Below, piece after piece: positions 25,332 to 35,825 of a stretch of DNA of 64,000 bases. This DNA comes from JACCZX01 sp963801035. GTDB taxonomy: Bacteria > Pseudomonadota > Gammaproteobacteria > Burkholderiales > Burkholderiaceae_F. The position numbers were made by a program, and so were the translations under genes. Under the pieces are notes generated by a model. That model was not told the DNA's origin and did not search any database. It saw only the letters and a list, made by a program, of their open reading frames with translations. The stretch lies in contig CAWDDF010000004.1 in NCBI GenBank assembly GCA_963801035.1, forward strand, positions 1 through 64,000. The letters run 5' to 3'. Position 1 is the first letter of the stretch. Every line of letters starts with the position of its first letter.

Positions 25332-27307
25332 ATGACACGTCGAATCAAAGGCCGCATTGCGCTGCTTGGCCTCAGCGCAACTCTTACCGTTGCCACTCTT
25401 GTAGCCATCGCTCTGTGGCCGGAGTCGTTGTCACCGGCGGTAGCGCAAGCGACCAAGGGTGCGCCATCGATCCGGAGCCGCGTCGCAAGACGCGCCTCCG
25501 CCTACCGACAAGAAGGTCACGTACTCACCCTATCCGCAGCAGAACTTCCCGAACCGGGTGTTCTTCGGCGATACGCACCTGCACACCAGCTATTCGACCG
25601 ACGCCGGCATGATCGGTAACCGTCTCGGGCCGGAGGAGGCGTATCGCTTTGCGCGCGGTGAGACAGTGAAATCCAGCACCGGATTGCCGGCGCGACTCGG
25701 TCGGCCGCTGGATTTCCTGGTCGTCGCGGATCACGCCGAAAACCTGGGCCTCGCGCCCATGATCGCCGAGTCGAACCCGGAGCTGCTCAAGTCCGAGTGG
25801 GGCCGCAAGGTGCACGACCTGGTCAAGGCCGGCAAGGGCTTCGACGCGTACGACGCCTGGGGTGCGGCGATGATCGCTCGCCAGGATCCGCTCAAGGGAT
25901 CGCCGATGGTGCGTACGGCGTGGGAGCGCATCACCGCTGCCGCGGAAAAATACAACGAGCCGGGTCGCTTCACCGCGTTCATCGGCTACGAATGGACGTT
26001 CGTCGCCCGGCGGCAACAATCTACATCGCAACGTGATTTATCGCGACGCCAAGGACAAGGCCGATCAGGTCCTGCCGTTCTCGCAATACGACAGCGTCGA
26101 TGTCGAGGACCTCTATAACTGGATGGCCGACTACGAGAAAAAGACCGGCGGCCGGCTGCTGGCCATCGCGCACAACGGCAACCTCTCCAATGGACTCATG
26201 TTCGACGACGTCACGCTCACGACCAAGAAGCCGCTCGATCGCGACTATGCGCTGCGGCGCTCGAAGTGGGAGCCGCTGTACGAAGTGACCCAGTCGAAGG
26301 GCACCGGTGAAACTCATCCGCAACTCTCATCGACCGACGAGTTCGCGAACTTCGAGATCTGGGACAAGGGAAGCTTCGGTCCGGTGCCGAAGACGAAGGA
26401 CATGCTGCCCCGCGAGTACGCGCGCGAGGCATTGAAGCGCGGCCTCGCCTACGAAGCCAAGCTCGGCGTCAATCCATTCAAGTTCGGCATGATCGGCTCG
26501 ACCGATTCCCACACCTCGCTCGCCACGGCCGAGGAGAGCAATTTCTTCGGCAAGGCTGCCATGCTCGAGCCCTCGAGCGATCCGATCCGATTCGAGGAAG
26601 TCATTACAGGCCGCCCTGCACCGAAGGGCACTCAAATCTACGCGCGGGAAGGGAGCGCTGCAGGCCTGGCTGCCGTCTGGGCGCGCGACAATACGCGCGA
26701 AGCGCTATGGGACGCGATGGCGCGCAAGGAAGTCTTCGCGACCAGCGGCACGCGGTTGATCGTGCGCGTGTTCGGCGGCTTCGACTTTTCACAGAAGGAT
26801 CTCGATCGGTCCGACTTTGCCGCGCACGGTTACGCGAACGGCGTGCCGATGGGCGGGGATCTCAAGACCGCAGCGGCCGGCAAGGCGCCGACCTTGCTGA
26901 TACGCGCGATTCGCGATGTGGACGGCGCCAACCTCGATCGCATCCAGGTGATCAAGGGCTGGGTAGACGCTGCCGGCAAGCCACAGGAGAAGGTGTACGA
27001 CGTGGCGTGGTCGGGCAATCGCAAGCCCGATGCAAAGGGCAAGCTGCCTGCGGTCGGCAGCACCGTCAACGTCGCCGAAGCCACTTACGACAATTCGATC
27101 GGCTCGCCTGCGCTGCAAGCGTTCTGGAAAGACCCGAGCTTCGATCCGAAGCAACGCGCCTTCTACTACGTCCGCGTCGTGGAGATCCCGACACCGCGAT
27201 GGACAACGTACGACGCGAAGTTTTTCAAAGTGAAGCGGCCGACCGATGTGCCTGCTTCCATTCAGGAGCGCGCGTATACATCGCCGATCTGGTACACGCC
27301 TGGATGA
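25332..27307 (+). pseudogene. DUF3604 (PHP-like metallohydrolase) protein with two frameshifts
   Basis: Three frames make one protein of about 655 residues. 25332-about 25470 gives a signal peptide (LSATLTVATLVAIALW). The next frame carries PNRVFFGDTHLHTSYSTDAGM, a PHP-like metal site, and VVADHAEN. After a break at a CCC run (26006-26008) a third frame gives GGNNLHRNVIYRD, FAIAHNGNLSNG-like sequence, IGSTDSHTSL and the end. Removing one C restores a normal reading (VAGGNNLHRN). Probably an exported hydrolase; the genes that follow are its usual neighbours. Confidence 0.85.
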
Positions 27308-27871
27308 AAAGGGTATTCGCGGTGCTCGTTGCGAGCGGGCTGTGCGCAAGCCCTGCGCTCGGTTGCGGCTTTCACGACGACGTTACAGTGCGGAGGGGAC
27401 TGATGAACTGGGTTTACCCAGACTCTCTGCATGTTCGCTCGGCGGTGTGGCGAGCGCAATCGGATGGCGTGCTCGCGCGGGATCAGCTGGCGGGTCGCGA
27501 ACTGACAGAGAAAGCGCGCGCGACGTTGAGCTTGTTGCGGGCGCAGAAGTTGATGAATCAGTTCGGAGCGGCGTTACAGCGCGCGTCGGGCAAAACTGCG
27601 CGGCAGCCGATTTCAGTCGTGTTGCTGGGGCCGCTGCTATGGAGCCGGTTCGAGCCCCAGTCTTCAGAGCGTCCAGACGCGGTTTCATGTGGACGGACCG
27701 CAACCCGGAGATGCGGTTATCGTCACCGAGCTGGCAACGGTTGAAGCCCTACTCGACGGCAAACTGAAGTTAAGCGATGCGATGGCACTCGGCGTGTTAA
27801 AGATTTACGCGCCTGCTGCGACTACAACGAGCGCTCAGAACTGGCTGGCTGCATTGAAGACGACGAGTTAG
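27304..27871 (+). pseudogene. Exported protein of unknown function, one frameshift
   Basis: The ATG overlaps the DUF3604 stop. A signal peptide (FAVLVASGLCASPALG) is followed by CGFHDDVTVRRGLMNWVYPD and a helical region. The frame breaks at a CCCC run (27655-27658); with one C less it continues as SLQSVQTRFHVDGPQPGD and ends at 27871. About 189 residues in all. I recognise it only as a frequent companion of DUF3604/PPIase/HupE genes. Confidence 0.65.
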
Positions 27872-27889
27872 GCGCGAATCTAGCTGGGC

Positions 27890-28763
27890 GTGCGACTTCC
27901 GAATCGTTCCGCATTGCGCGCCGTTCTGCGCGAACCGCTGCTGCATTTCATTGTGCTGGCCGCAGCGCTGTTCGCATTAAACGCCTGGCTTGCGCCGGCG
28001 AGCAGCAACATCAAGGGCGAAATCAGGGTGAGCGCGCAGCGCGTGCATTCGCTGGCGGAAAATTTCCGGCGCACCTGGCAGCGGCCACCGACACAACAGG
28101 AGCTCGACGCGCTGGTTGCGGACTATGTGCGCGAAGACGTTCTGGTGCGCGAGGCACTGGCGCTCGGACTCGATCGCGACGACACCATTGTGCGACGACG
28201 TTTGCGCCAAAAGATGGAATTCATCTCCGAGGAAGCCGCCGGACTGATGCAGCCGACCGACCAGGAGCTGACAGGTTATTTGGAAGCACACCCGGACGCG
28301 TTTCGCAGTGAAGCTGTTTTCACGTTCACTCAGGTATTCATTGATCCTGCAAGGCGCGGGAAGGCGGTCGATGCTGAAGCGCGCCAGCTGCTGATTACGC
28401 TGCAGCAGAAGCCCGCCGCGGATGTGACTGGACTCGGTGATCGTCTAACGCTGCTTGGACTCGCGCTACGAAGCGATACAGCAGCGCGACGTGACGAAGT
28501 TATTCGGCAAGAATTTCGCCGACGCGCTGATCGAGCAACCGATAGGACGCTGGAGCGGACCGATTCCCTCCGGCTATGGTCTGCATTTGGTGCGGGTTGA
28601 AAGCGCGACACGCACTGCATTGCCGACGCTCGAGCAAGTGCGGCCGCTGGTCGAGCGCGAGTGGCGAAACGAAAAGCGCAAGGAAGTCGCCGACGCGCTT
28701 TACGAACGTTTATCAAAGCAATACCGGATCGTCATCGATAAACCGGCTGCGCCACCGTCATGA
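27890..28763 (+). pseudogene. PpiC-type (parvulin) peptidyl-prolyl isomerase, one frameshift
   Basis: Start GTG at 27890. A membrane anchor (LHFIVLAAALFALNAWLA) is followed by a SurA/PpiC-like chaperone region (DYVREDVLVREALALGLDRDD) and the rotamase domain. The first frame runs out after GDRLTLLG; the next frame carries SRYEAIQQRDVTKLFG, GRWSGPIPSGYGLHLVRV and the end at 28763. The break is at GG 28457-28458, one extra base. Predicted to help fold exported partners. It overlaps the following HupE gene by 4 bases. Confidence 0.8.
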
Positions 28764-29760
28764 GTTGGCGGCGTGTCGTGCTCGCGTTGGCGATGTGTTT
28801 CCCGTGCGCGCCATCGAGCAGTCACGAGCTGCAGCCCGGGTTTCTCGAGCTGATCGAGCGCGACCCGGGTCGATATCAGGTCCTGTGGAAGCAGCCGGTC
28901 GCGATCGGCGTGACACAGCGGCTCGTGCCCGTCTTTCCGGATAGCTGTCGAGCGAGCAATGAACCCACCGGCGAAGTGATTCCCGGCGCATGGCTGTATC
29001 GAGCGCAGATCGAATGCACGCCGAACCTGGCGGGGCAGACGCTGACGATCGAAGGGCTCGAGGCTTTTTCGACCGACGTACTGGTGCGCGTACAGCATGG
29101 CAACGGCTCGGTCGAGACGCATCTGTTAAAGCCGATACAGCCGTCGATCACGATCGGCACGACGGAACAGCCGCAGCGCAAGCGATGGACCTATCTGCTG
29201 CTCGGCATCGAGCACATCGCGCTCGGCATCGATCATCTGCTGTTCGTGCTTGGGTTGCTGCTGATCGTGCGCGATCGATGGATGTTGGTGAAGACGATCA
29301 CCGCGTTCACGGTGGCGCACAGTATTTCATTGGCTGCGGCGACGTTCGCAGTGATTCAGGTTCCCGCCGCACCGTTAAACGCAGCGATTGCGTTATCGAT
29401 TCTGTTCCTCGGTCCCGAGATCATTCGCGTCTGGCGCGGGCAGACCAGCTTCACGATCCGCCATCCGTGGGTCGTCGCGTTCGCGTTCGGTTTGCTGCAC
29501 GGATTCGGTTTCGCCAGCGGTCTGGCAACGCTCGGCTTGCCGCAGAGATGAGATTCCGCTGGCGCTGCTGCTGTTCAATCTCGGTGTTGAGATCGGTCAG
29601 CTTGCGTTCGTAGCTGTTGTGATCGCATTGGAACGCGCATACGCCGTTCTCGAAGTGCGCTGGACGCGCTGGGCGCAGCTTGCTTCCTGGTTATATCGTC
29701 GGCGTCGCCGGCGCCTATTGGACGATCGATCGCACCGGCGCGATGCTGCAAAGTTTTTGA
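28760..29760 (+). pseudogene. HupE/UreJ-family membrane protein (large type), two frameshifts
   Basis: Frame one (28760-29551) gives a signal peptide, a periplasmic beta domain of about 110 residues and the membrane start YLLLGIEHIALGIDHLLFVLGLLL with a His/Asp pair, ending after FGLLHGFGFASGLATLGLP. Frame two (from about 29550) continues IPLALLLFNLGVEIGQLAFV; a third frame gives PGYIVGVAGAYWTIDRTGAM and the stop at 29760. The UreJ/HupE motif with conserved His residues suggests metal binding or transport (nickel or copper in relatives). Confidence 0.8.
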
Positions 29761-29770
29761 TAGAGAAGCG

Positions 29771-30373
29771 ATGAAGCATAGGTTGCAACGTTGTCTGCTG
29801 CATCGCGGTTGCCGCGAGCACTGGCGTTACCCGCGCATCGCTTACGCGCACGCCGAGCATGGCGCGGCATCCGGCTTTCTCGCGGGACTGTGGCATCCGG
29901 TTTCCGGACTCGATCACGTGCTGGCGATGGTTGCAGTTGGCTTATGGGGCGCACAACTCGGCCGCCCAGCAATCTGGATGTTGCCGCTCGCATTTCCATT
30001 GATGATGGCGATCGGTGGCGTGCTCGGCTTGACCGGTCTTGGCTTGCCGGCAGTCGAGATTGCGATCGCAGTTTCGGCGCTGGTGCTTGGCGCATTGATC
30101 TTGTTCGAAGGCCGGCCCGCATTGCCGATCGCATTGGGCATCGTCGGTTTCTTCGCGGTGTTCCACGGTCATGCGCACGGCACCGAGCTGCCCGAAAACG
30201 CGAGCGCGCTGACTTACAGCCTCGGCTTTGTGATGGCGACCGGCCTGCTGCATGCGTTTGGCATCGCGATCGGCGTGATTCATCGTTGGCCGACGGGCCG
30301 TCACGCGATGCGCGCGGCCGGCGCATTGGTCGCGCTCGGCGGCGTGTTTTTCCTGTTTCGCGCGTTGACCTGA
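29771..30373 (+). CDS. HupE/UreJ family metal transporter-like protein
   Basis: A 200-residue protein with about six helices and the family motif AGLWHPVSGLDHVLAMVAVGLWGAQ, then FHGHAHGTELP and SLGFVMATGLLHAFGI. HupE/UreJ proteins carry Ni2+ (or related metals). The N-terminal 30 residues (MKHRLQRCLLHRGCREHW...) are not a signal peptide in this frame, whereas the neighbouring frame reads IAVAASTGVTRASLT; two compensating indels around 29800 and 29850 probably scramble the leader. The core is intact. Confidence 0.82.
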   Translation: MKHRLQRCLLHRGCREHWRYPRIAYAHAEHGAASGFLAGLWHPVSGLDHVLAMVAVGLWGAQLGRPAIWMLPLAFPLMMAIGGVLGLTGLGLPAVEIAIAVSALVLGALILFEGRPALPIALGIVGFFAVFHGHAHGTELPENASALTYSLGFVMATGLLHAFGIAIGVIHRWPTGRHAMRAAGALVALGGVFFLFRALT

Positions 30374-30964
30374 TGCGTTTTACGTTGACTCTGTTGTTTG
30401 CGCTGCTGCCCGCCGCCGCATCGGCGCACCTGGTTGAATCCGGCTTCGGCGATTTCTACGACGGCGCTTTGCATCTGATCGTTACGCCGGGCGACTTGTT
30501 GATAGTTATCGGAATCGCGTTGCTCGGTGGCTTGCAAGGCTCTGCAATCGCGCGTGCGATGCTCGTCAGTCTGCTCGCCGGCTGGGTGGCCGGCGCGCTG
30601 ATTTCATTCGCGCTGCCGGCAACGCTTTTCGTTCGATCGCGTTGTCGTCGTTGCTTTTGGTTTGCTCGGCGTGCTTGTGCTGCTTGATCGGCGAATGCCG
30701 CGCACCGCGATCATCGCGTTCGCCATCAGTGTCGGAGTCGCTCAGGGACTTGGCGCGGCACTGTCGATCCGCGGTCAAACAATGAGCTGGCTCTGGCTTG
30801 CCGGTGCGCTGAGTTCGCTGACGATCATTGCGACGTTGCTCGCTGCGCTGGTTGTTGCAGCGCGCGCACCGTGGATGAAGATCGCGGTGCGCGCGATTGG
30901 TAGCTGGCTTGCGGCGGTCAGTGTGCTGATGCTCGGCTGGGCGCTGCGTTCAAGTGTCATCTAA
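30373..30964 (+). pseudogene. Third HupE/UreJ-like membrane protein, one frameshift
   Basis: The ATG overlaps the previous stop (TGATG). The first frame gives a signal peptide (LLFALLPAAASA) and HLVESGFGDFYDGALHLIVTPGDLLIVIGIALLGG, ending as a membrane protein up to ISFALPATLF. The frame shifts near 30633 and continues as FDRVVVVAFGLLGVLVLLDRRMP to WALRSSVI at 30964. About 196 residues. It lacks the GLDH motif of the other two and may be a diverged partner. Confidence 0.7.
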
Positions 30965-31180
30965 CGGTCATCAAATTACTGCGCGCTCGGCTTGCTCAAC
31001 CCGCATCCCAAGTTGACGCTGCTCCGGTTCGGAGCACTCGCCTCGACGATCGACATCCCGGGGCATAGACTACGAACGATCTGCCTGTAGGAGTTCTTAC
31101 GGTTTCGAGAGTGAGACCAAGGTCCAATAGTCCGCGCCGGCATGCGCGGTGTTTTGTCTAACCTTCGTCAGGAAACCGCC

Positions 31181-32041
31181 ATGAGAGTAAGCACCGAAGC
31201 GTTGCGCCGCCTTGCGCTGACGTCGCTATTAATAGTGCTTGCGTCGCTAGCTGCAAGCCCAGCGCGCTCACAACAAGCGTCCGGCAGCAAGTCACCGGCC
31301 AAGGCTGTGTCCCCGCAGCCCACCGAGTCGCAGACACGAGCGCGTGCCATTCTGATGCAGATGGCGGAGTTCATTGGTACAACTCCACGCTTCAGTGTCA
31401 GCTTGCGTGCCGGATACGACGCGGTACAAGGCTCCGGCCAGAAGATCGAATTCGCCGAAACCCAGCAGATCACCGTCAGCCGGCCGAGAAACTTGCGTGT
31501 GGAGAGTGCGCGCAGCGACGGGGCGAAAATGCTAGCCGTCTTCACCGGGACGGAAATCGCACTGATCGACGTCACCGCCAATGTCATCGCAACCGCCCCG
31601 CAGCCAGGGCCCATCGATGAAACGCTTGTGCACTTCGTCCAAAACTTGGGGATGCGATTGCCGCTGGCGGTAATGTTGTTGAGCCGGCTTCCTGCCGAGC
31701 TCGACGGCAGGGTCAAGTTTATCGATTACGTGGAGAAGACAGGCATCCACGGTTCTCCAGCGCATCACCTCGCTGCCCGTACCGATACTGTCGACTTCCA
31801 GATCTGGATCACGGAGGGCGATAAGCCGCTGCCTCAGCGCGTGGTGATCACCTACAAGAACGCGCAAGGCCAGCCGCAATTCTGGGCGCAGCTATCCGAC
31901 TGGAACCTCGCGCCGACGATCGCAGAGTCGACGTTCGCGGCCATCGCGCCGGAAGGGGCGCAAAGAGTGGCGTTCGCGGCGCAGCTTCCGCGCGCGGCGC
32001 CCACTGCGCGCCAGTCAATCTCGAGCAAAGGAGCCAAGTGA
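31181..32041 (+). CDS. DUF2092 domain exported protein
   Basis: About 286 residues from the ATG at 31181 (an ATG at 31142 in the same frame is less likely). A signal peptide (LLIVLASLAASPARSQ) and a Gln/Ser/Pro linker precede the conserved part: ARAILMQMAEFIG, PRNLRVESARSDGAK, TLVHFVQNLGMRLPLAVML and WITEGDKPLPQRVVITYK. This matches DUF2092, a predicted periplasmic, LolA-like fold. It overlaps the next gene by one base (TGATG). Confidence 0.82.
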   Translation: MRVSTEALRRLALTSLLIVLASLAASPARSQQASGSKSPAKAVSPQPTESQTRARAILMQMAEFIGTTPRFSVSLRAGYDAVQGSGQKIEFAETQQITVSRPRNLRVESARSDGAKMLAVFTGTEIALIDVTANVIATAPQPGPIDETLVHFVQNLGMRLPLAVMLLSRLPAELDGRVKFIDYVEKTGIHGSPAHHLAARTDTVDFQIWITEGDKPLPQRVVITYKNAQGQPQFWAQLSDWNLAPTIAESTFAAIAPEGAQRVAFAAQLPRAAPTARQSISSKGAK

Positions 32042-32976
32042 TGCGGGATTCATTGTTATGTGGTGTCGCGGCGATACTTCTCTCAAGTGTTGTGGTTCTG
32101 AGCCTGCAGGCAGACGCATATGCGGAGCGCAGCCGCGGAGGTGGAGGCGGGGCGCACGCAGGCGGGGCGCAGGCAGGTGGGTTTTCGCGCGGCGGCGCCG
32201 CGTCGCACGGTGGTTTCGCTGGGGGAGGAGGGCAGGCATCGGGTGCAGCCGCGGGAGGGCAGAGAGCCTCTGCATCAGCGGGCGGAGCCCAGCAGAGCGC
32301 GCAGTCCGCACAGACACAGCGACAAGGTTCGGCGAGCGAGCGCCAAGGGGACTTGCAGGCGCAGCAGTCGAGCAGTCAGGCGAGCCGGCAAGCCCAGCAG
32401 TCTGGCAATCAGCAGAGCCGGCAAGCCCAGCAGTCGAGCAGTCAGGCTCAGAGGTCGACCAACCAGGACGACCGGCAGGCGCAGTCAACGTCCAATCAAG
32501 CCAACCGGCAGACGCAGTCAGCGTCTAATCAAGACAACCGGCAGTCCACCGCGACGCAGGCGCAAAGCACGAGAGCATCTACCGCTACTGAGATGCAAAG
32601 TACAAGAGCGTCTACCGCGACTCAAATGCAGAGCACAACGGCGTCTACCGCAACTCAAATGCAGGGCAACTATCAAACCAACTATTATGGTGGCAGCGGC
32701 TGCTACAACTGCGGCTGGGACAGCGGCGATGCCGCTGCCGGATTCGTGGTGGGAGCAGTGGTCGGCGGAGCGGTGGTCGCAGCATCCCAACCTAAAACAA
32801 CAACTGTCGCAACCACGGCCGCCCCTGCTCCAGCGCCAGCCGCACCGCCCTGCAATGTTGCGCCGGTCCCGGTCAGTGGCGTGCCGTATTACAAATGCGG
32901 CGCAACTTGGTACACGGCCGGTTATGGCAGTGGCGGTGTGGTCTACATGCCTGTGCCACCTCCTCCGGGGTATTAG
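32041..32976 (+). CDS. Exported Gln/Ser-rich low-complexity protein
   Basis: About 311 residues. After a signal peptide (VAAILLSSVVVLSLQADAYA) comes a Gly/Ala-rich stretch, then about 110 residues of Gln/Ser/Asn/Arg/Thr repeats with an 11-residue period, then a conserved C-terminus: YYGGSGCYNCGWD, a Gly/Ala/Val helix (FVVGAVVGGAVVAAS) and GVPYYKCGATWYTAGYGSGGVVYMPVPPPPGY. The end resembles the DUF6515-like or glycine-zipper surface proteins seen beside DUF2092 genes. Function unknown. Confidence 0.72.
   Translation: MRDSLLCGVAAILLSSVVVLSLQADAYAERSRGGGGGAHAGGAQAGGFSRGGAASHGGFAGGGGQASGAAAGGQRASASAGGAQQSAQSAQTQRQGSASERQGDLQAQQSSSQASRQAQQSGNQQSRQAQQSSSQAQRSTNQDDRQAQSTSNQANRQTQSASNQDNRQSTATQAQSTRASTATEMQSTRASTATQMQSTTASTATQMQGNYQTNYYGGSGCYNCGWDSGDAAAGFVVGAVVGGAVVAASQPKTTTVATTAAPAPAPAAPPCNVAPVPVSGVPYYKCGATWYTAGYGSGGVVYMPVPPPPGY
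32560..32658 (+). repeat. Three tandem 33-bp repeats within the Gln/Ser-rich gene
   Basis: Three consecutive in-frame units encode (A/M)QST(R/T)ASTAT(E/Q), at 32560-32592, 32593-32625 and 32626-32658. Such repeats expand or shrink by slippage. Confidence 0.85.
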
Positions 32977-33034
32977 CGCTGTGTTCTCGGTGCGAATTTG
33001 GTTTGAAAGTGTGCGCGCCAAATTGGAGAGAGCT

Positions 33035-33747
33035 ATGAGAGGACTCGCTGTCGTTACGACGGTTGCGCTCACCCTGCTGATCGGTACAGCGGCCAACGGG
33101 CAGCCTCCGCCGCCGGCGACCCCCGAGCAGCGTGTGGCGACACTGAAACAGTGGCTCCAGGCGAGCCAGGCGCAGCTGCGTGCCTACGAGTGGATTGAAA
33201 CGACAACGGTTGTTGCCAAGGGGGGGAGGAGAAGTCCAAGACCGAGAAGCGCTGCTACTACGGTGCGGACGGCAAGCTCCAGAAGTTACCCATCTCGTCG
33301 GGCGAATCCGGACCCGCGCCGCCCTCTGGTCCGCTGAAGAAAAAGGTCGCGGAGCGCAAGAAGGAGGAGCTAACCGCGTACATGAAGCAGGCTGTCGAAC
33401 TCGTGCACGCGTACCTGCCACCGGATCCCGCTCGCATTCAACAGGCCGTAAACACCGGCCGCCTCAACGTGACTCCGCTCGACGGCGGTCGCCGCGTGCG
33501 CCTGCAGTTTCGCGACTACTTGAAGGCCGGCGATACGCTCGCTGTGGAAATTGACAACGCGACGAACCGGCTGATCGGCATGCAGGTGTCGAGCTACCTG
33601 CAGGATAACGCCGATGTCGTGCTGCTCAACGTGGGGATGGGCGTGCTGCAGGACGGCACGATCTACACCGCGCGGACGCAACTTGACGCCAAGGCCAAGG
33701 ATCTCGCGGTTATCGTCGAGAACACCGGGTATCGCCGGCGCGGATAA
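33035..33747 (+). pseudogene. Exported protein of unknown function, frameshift at a G run
   Basis: ATG at 33035 after GGAGAG. A signal peptide (TTVALTLLIGTAANG) is followed by PEQRVATLKQWLQASQAQLR and YEWIETTTVVAKG. At a run of seven G (33220-33226) the frame breaks; the other frame continues EEKSKTEKRCYYGADGKLQK, then a Lys/Glu-rich helix and VELVHAYLPPDPARIQ, RLIGMQVSSYL and the end at 33747. About 236 residues. It looks like a third member of the DUF2092 cluster. Confidence 0.68.
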
Positions 33748-33854
33748 AACACTCCGCAGTCAGAGGTTTTACAGCATGATCCGCTCCGGCGAACGCGCGT
33801 TGTCAGCGTCGGTCGCCGAACTCGGTCGTTGGGCTGCGGGGGAGGCCGCATCGC

Positions 33855-34622
33855 ATGATGAGTCCGATTGTGGTGGGCATGATCGTGTTCGCATGCACGA
33901 TCGCCGGCGCGCTGATCGGCTACCAGCTGCGTCGCACTTGGTCCCGGAATCACATCGACGAGGAATCGAGGGACACAGTGGAGATGGCCATCGGTCTGAT
34001 CGCCACGATCACCGCTCTAGTCCTTGGCCTCGTCACTGCTTCCGCCAAGAGTTCCTTTGACGCTGTCGATGCTTCGGTGAAGCAGATCGCCACCGACATC
34101 CTTACGCTCGACCGGTTGCTCGCTCGTTACGGGCCCGAGACCAAGGAGATCCGTGGGGCATTGCGGCAGGCGGTTGCGGACAGGATCGACACGACTTGGC
34201 CGCAGGAGTCATCTCGGCCCGCCCGCGTGGCGGACCCGTTGGAAGCAGCATCGCGCGTTGAGGGCCTCGCCGAAGCGATTCGCCGTCTCGCCCCGCGCGA
34301 TGACTCTCAGCGGGCGCTCCAATCCCGTGCGCTGGAGCTCGCGGAGACGCTACTTAAGACCAGATGGCTAGTGTTCACCGCCGGCGGACCGTCAGTCCCT
34401 GTGGCGTTTCTTGTGGTCATCGTATTCTGGCTCACGATCTCGTTCACCAGCTACGGGCTGATCTCTCCGCGAAACGCAACGGTTTTCGTAGTTCTCCTTG
34501 TTTGTGCGGCGTCTGTTGGTAGCGTCATCTTCCTCATATTAGAACTGGGTGAGCCTTTTGAAGGCTTGCTCAAGGTCTCCGGAGATGCTTTTAGCTACGC
34601 GCATGCCCACCTCAACCAGTAG
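33855..34622 (+). CDS. DUF4239-like membrane protein
   Basis: A 255-residue protein with two N-terminal helices (IVVGMIVFACTIAGALIGY and GLIATITALVLGLVTASAK), a long cytosolic or periplasmic helical middle with EIRGALRQAV, and two C-terminal helices. The pattern, including DTVEMAIGLIATITALVLGL, fits the DUF4239 (bestrophin-like) family. Role unknown; ATGs at 33855 and 33858 are both possible. Confidence 0.7.
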   Translation: MMSPIVVGMIVFACTIAGALIGYQLRRTWSRNHIDEESRDTVEMAIGLIATITALVLGLVTASAKSSFDAVDASVKQIATDILTLDRLLARYGPETKEIRGALRQAVADRIDTTWPQESSRPARVADPLEAASRVEGLAEAIRRLAPRDDSQRALQSRALELAETLLKTRWLVFTAGGPSVPVAFLVVIVFWLTISFTSYGLISPRNATVFVVLLVCAASVGSVIFLILELGEPFEGLLKVSGDAFSYAHAHLNQ

Positions 34623-34770
34623 GAGCATTACGATCTCGTGGCCTCAGGGAGCGCTCAGCAACAGATAAATCGTGCGCGCCGACGGTGGGGTGCGCGGTGC
34701 GTGAGCACAGCATCACGGTTCTCCCGCTTATGTCCAGTCCTTCAGGGGTCGCTGGATCAGGTGCCCATGG

Positions 34771-35715
34771 CTAGTACTCACCACCCCAACGGTACTGCCA
34801 GGCAAGGCCAAAGATATTGAAGTTGCTGCCGGTGCGCGTGGACACGCCGCTGCTCGCGTAGAACTTGATCGAGTTGCTCCGGTCGACCGGCAAGGCGATG
34901 GTCAGTCCGGCCCGCGAGTTCGATAGGTGGTCATCACCAGGTACGTCGTCGATGCTGGTTCGTCCGCCTGCGAAGTAGGTGCCATTGAGCGCCACCCAGA
35001 CGCCGGACTGGAACCCGTAAACGACGTGGACCTGCACCGAGTAGGTCGGATCCTGGGTGCGGGTGTGGCCGTCGAGAAAGTTCGTGTTGTCGGAGAAAAA
35101 GGTCACGCCCGGGACGAGTTCCAGTGTCCATGCACCGAGCCGCTTGGAAATCCCGAGCTCGGTCTTGACCGCCCAGCGGTTGGTGCCGAGGTTGACGAGC
35201 TTGCTGGGATCGTATTGGCCCCACGGAGCCCATACGTACACGCTCGCGCCGACGATGAGGTCCTGCTGAAAGTTGGCGAACTCCTTCATCGGAAGCGCCG
35301 GCGCGCCGTAGAAATTGACCGACAAGCGAAATCGTGGGTCAGCCAAGCCCGTAACCTCGCGCTGCCGAGGTTGACCGACAAACTCAGCGCTGCCCGAAAG
35401 CCAAGCGTACGGCAGCACGATGTCGAATTTGGCGGACCGGCCTAACAGGTCAATTGAGCGCGCGTAGGCGAGCGTTGCGGAGTTGACCTCGACATCAGCG
35501 TTCTTCAGAGGCAGCGCCGGATCAATCGCGACGCCGCCTGACGTGTACGCATAACCTGCAATCAGGAAGTTGAGGCCGATCGGAGTATTCGAGTATGCCC
35601 GTGGCTCCAGATCCTGCGCTGCAGCGCTCGACGTGCTCGTCACGAGGACCAGCGCGACGAGCACTCGGCTGGCGTACGCCAAGGCCGATTCACAGCGCCC
35701 GCCGACAATCAGCAT
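34771..35715 (-). CDS. Outer-membrane beta-barrel of the phenol MetA-pathway transporter family
   Basis: About 314 residues. A signal peptide (YASRVLVALVLVTSTSSAAAQ) is followed by LEPRAYSNTPIGLNFLIAGY, VNSATLAYARS, ADPRFRLSVNFYGAPAL, a long series of amphipathic strands, and the end ASSGVSTRTGSNFNIFGLAWQYRW. This is the Pfam Phenol_MetA_deg family of putative porins. The open frame reaches far upstream as a shadow of the patatin gene; the ATG at 35715 follows GGAGG by 11 bases. A remnant of a paralogue lies at 38011-38141. Confidence 0.82.
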   Translation of the reverse strand: MLIVGGRCESALAYASRVLVALVLVTSTSSAAAQDLEPRAYSNTPIGLNFLIAGYAYTSGGVAIDPALPLKNADVEVNSATLAYARSIDLLGRSAKFDIVLPYAWLSGSAEFVGQPRQREVTGLADPRFRLSVNFYGAPALPMKEFANFQQDLIVGASVYVWAPWGQYDPSKLVNLGTNRWAVKTELGISKRLGAWTLELVPGVTFFSDNTNFLDGHTRTQDPTYSVQVHVVYGFQSGVWVALNGTYFAGGRTSIDDVPGDDHLSNSRAGLTIALPVDRSNSIKFYASSGVSTRTGSNFNIFGLAWQYRWGGEY

Positions 35716-35825
35716 TTGCAGTGAAACCTCCAATCGGCGGCACGGCATCGCCGAACCGGTCGCTTGAACGGCCGCGCGGCCGGCCCCGCCGCGCTTCTCG
35801 GGCCCGGTGGCATGCGATGCGGCGC

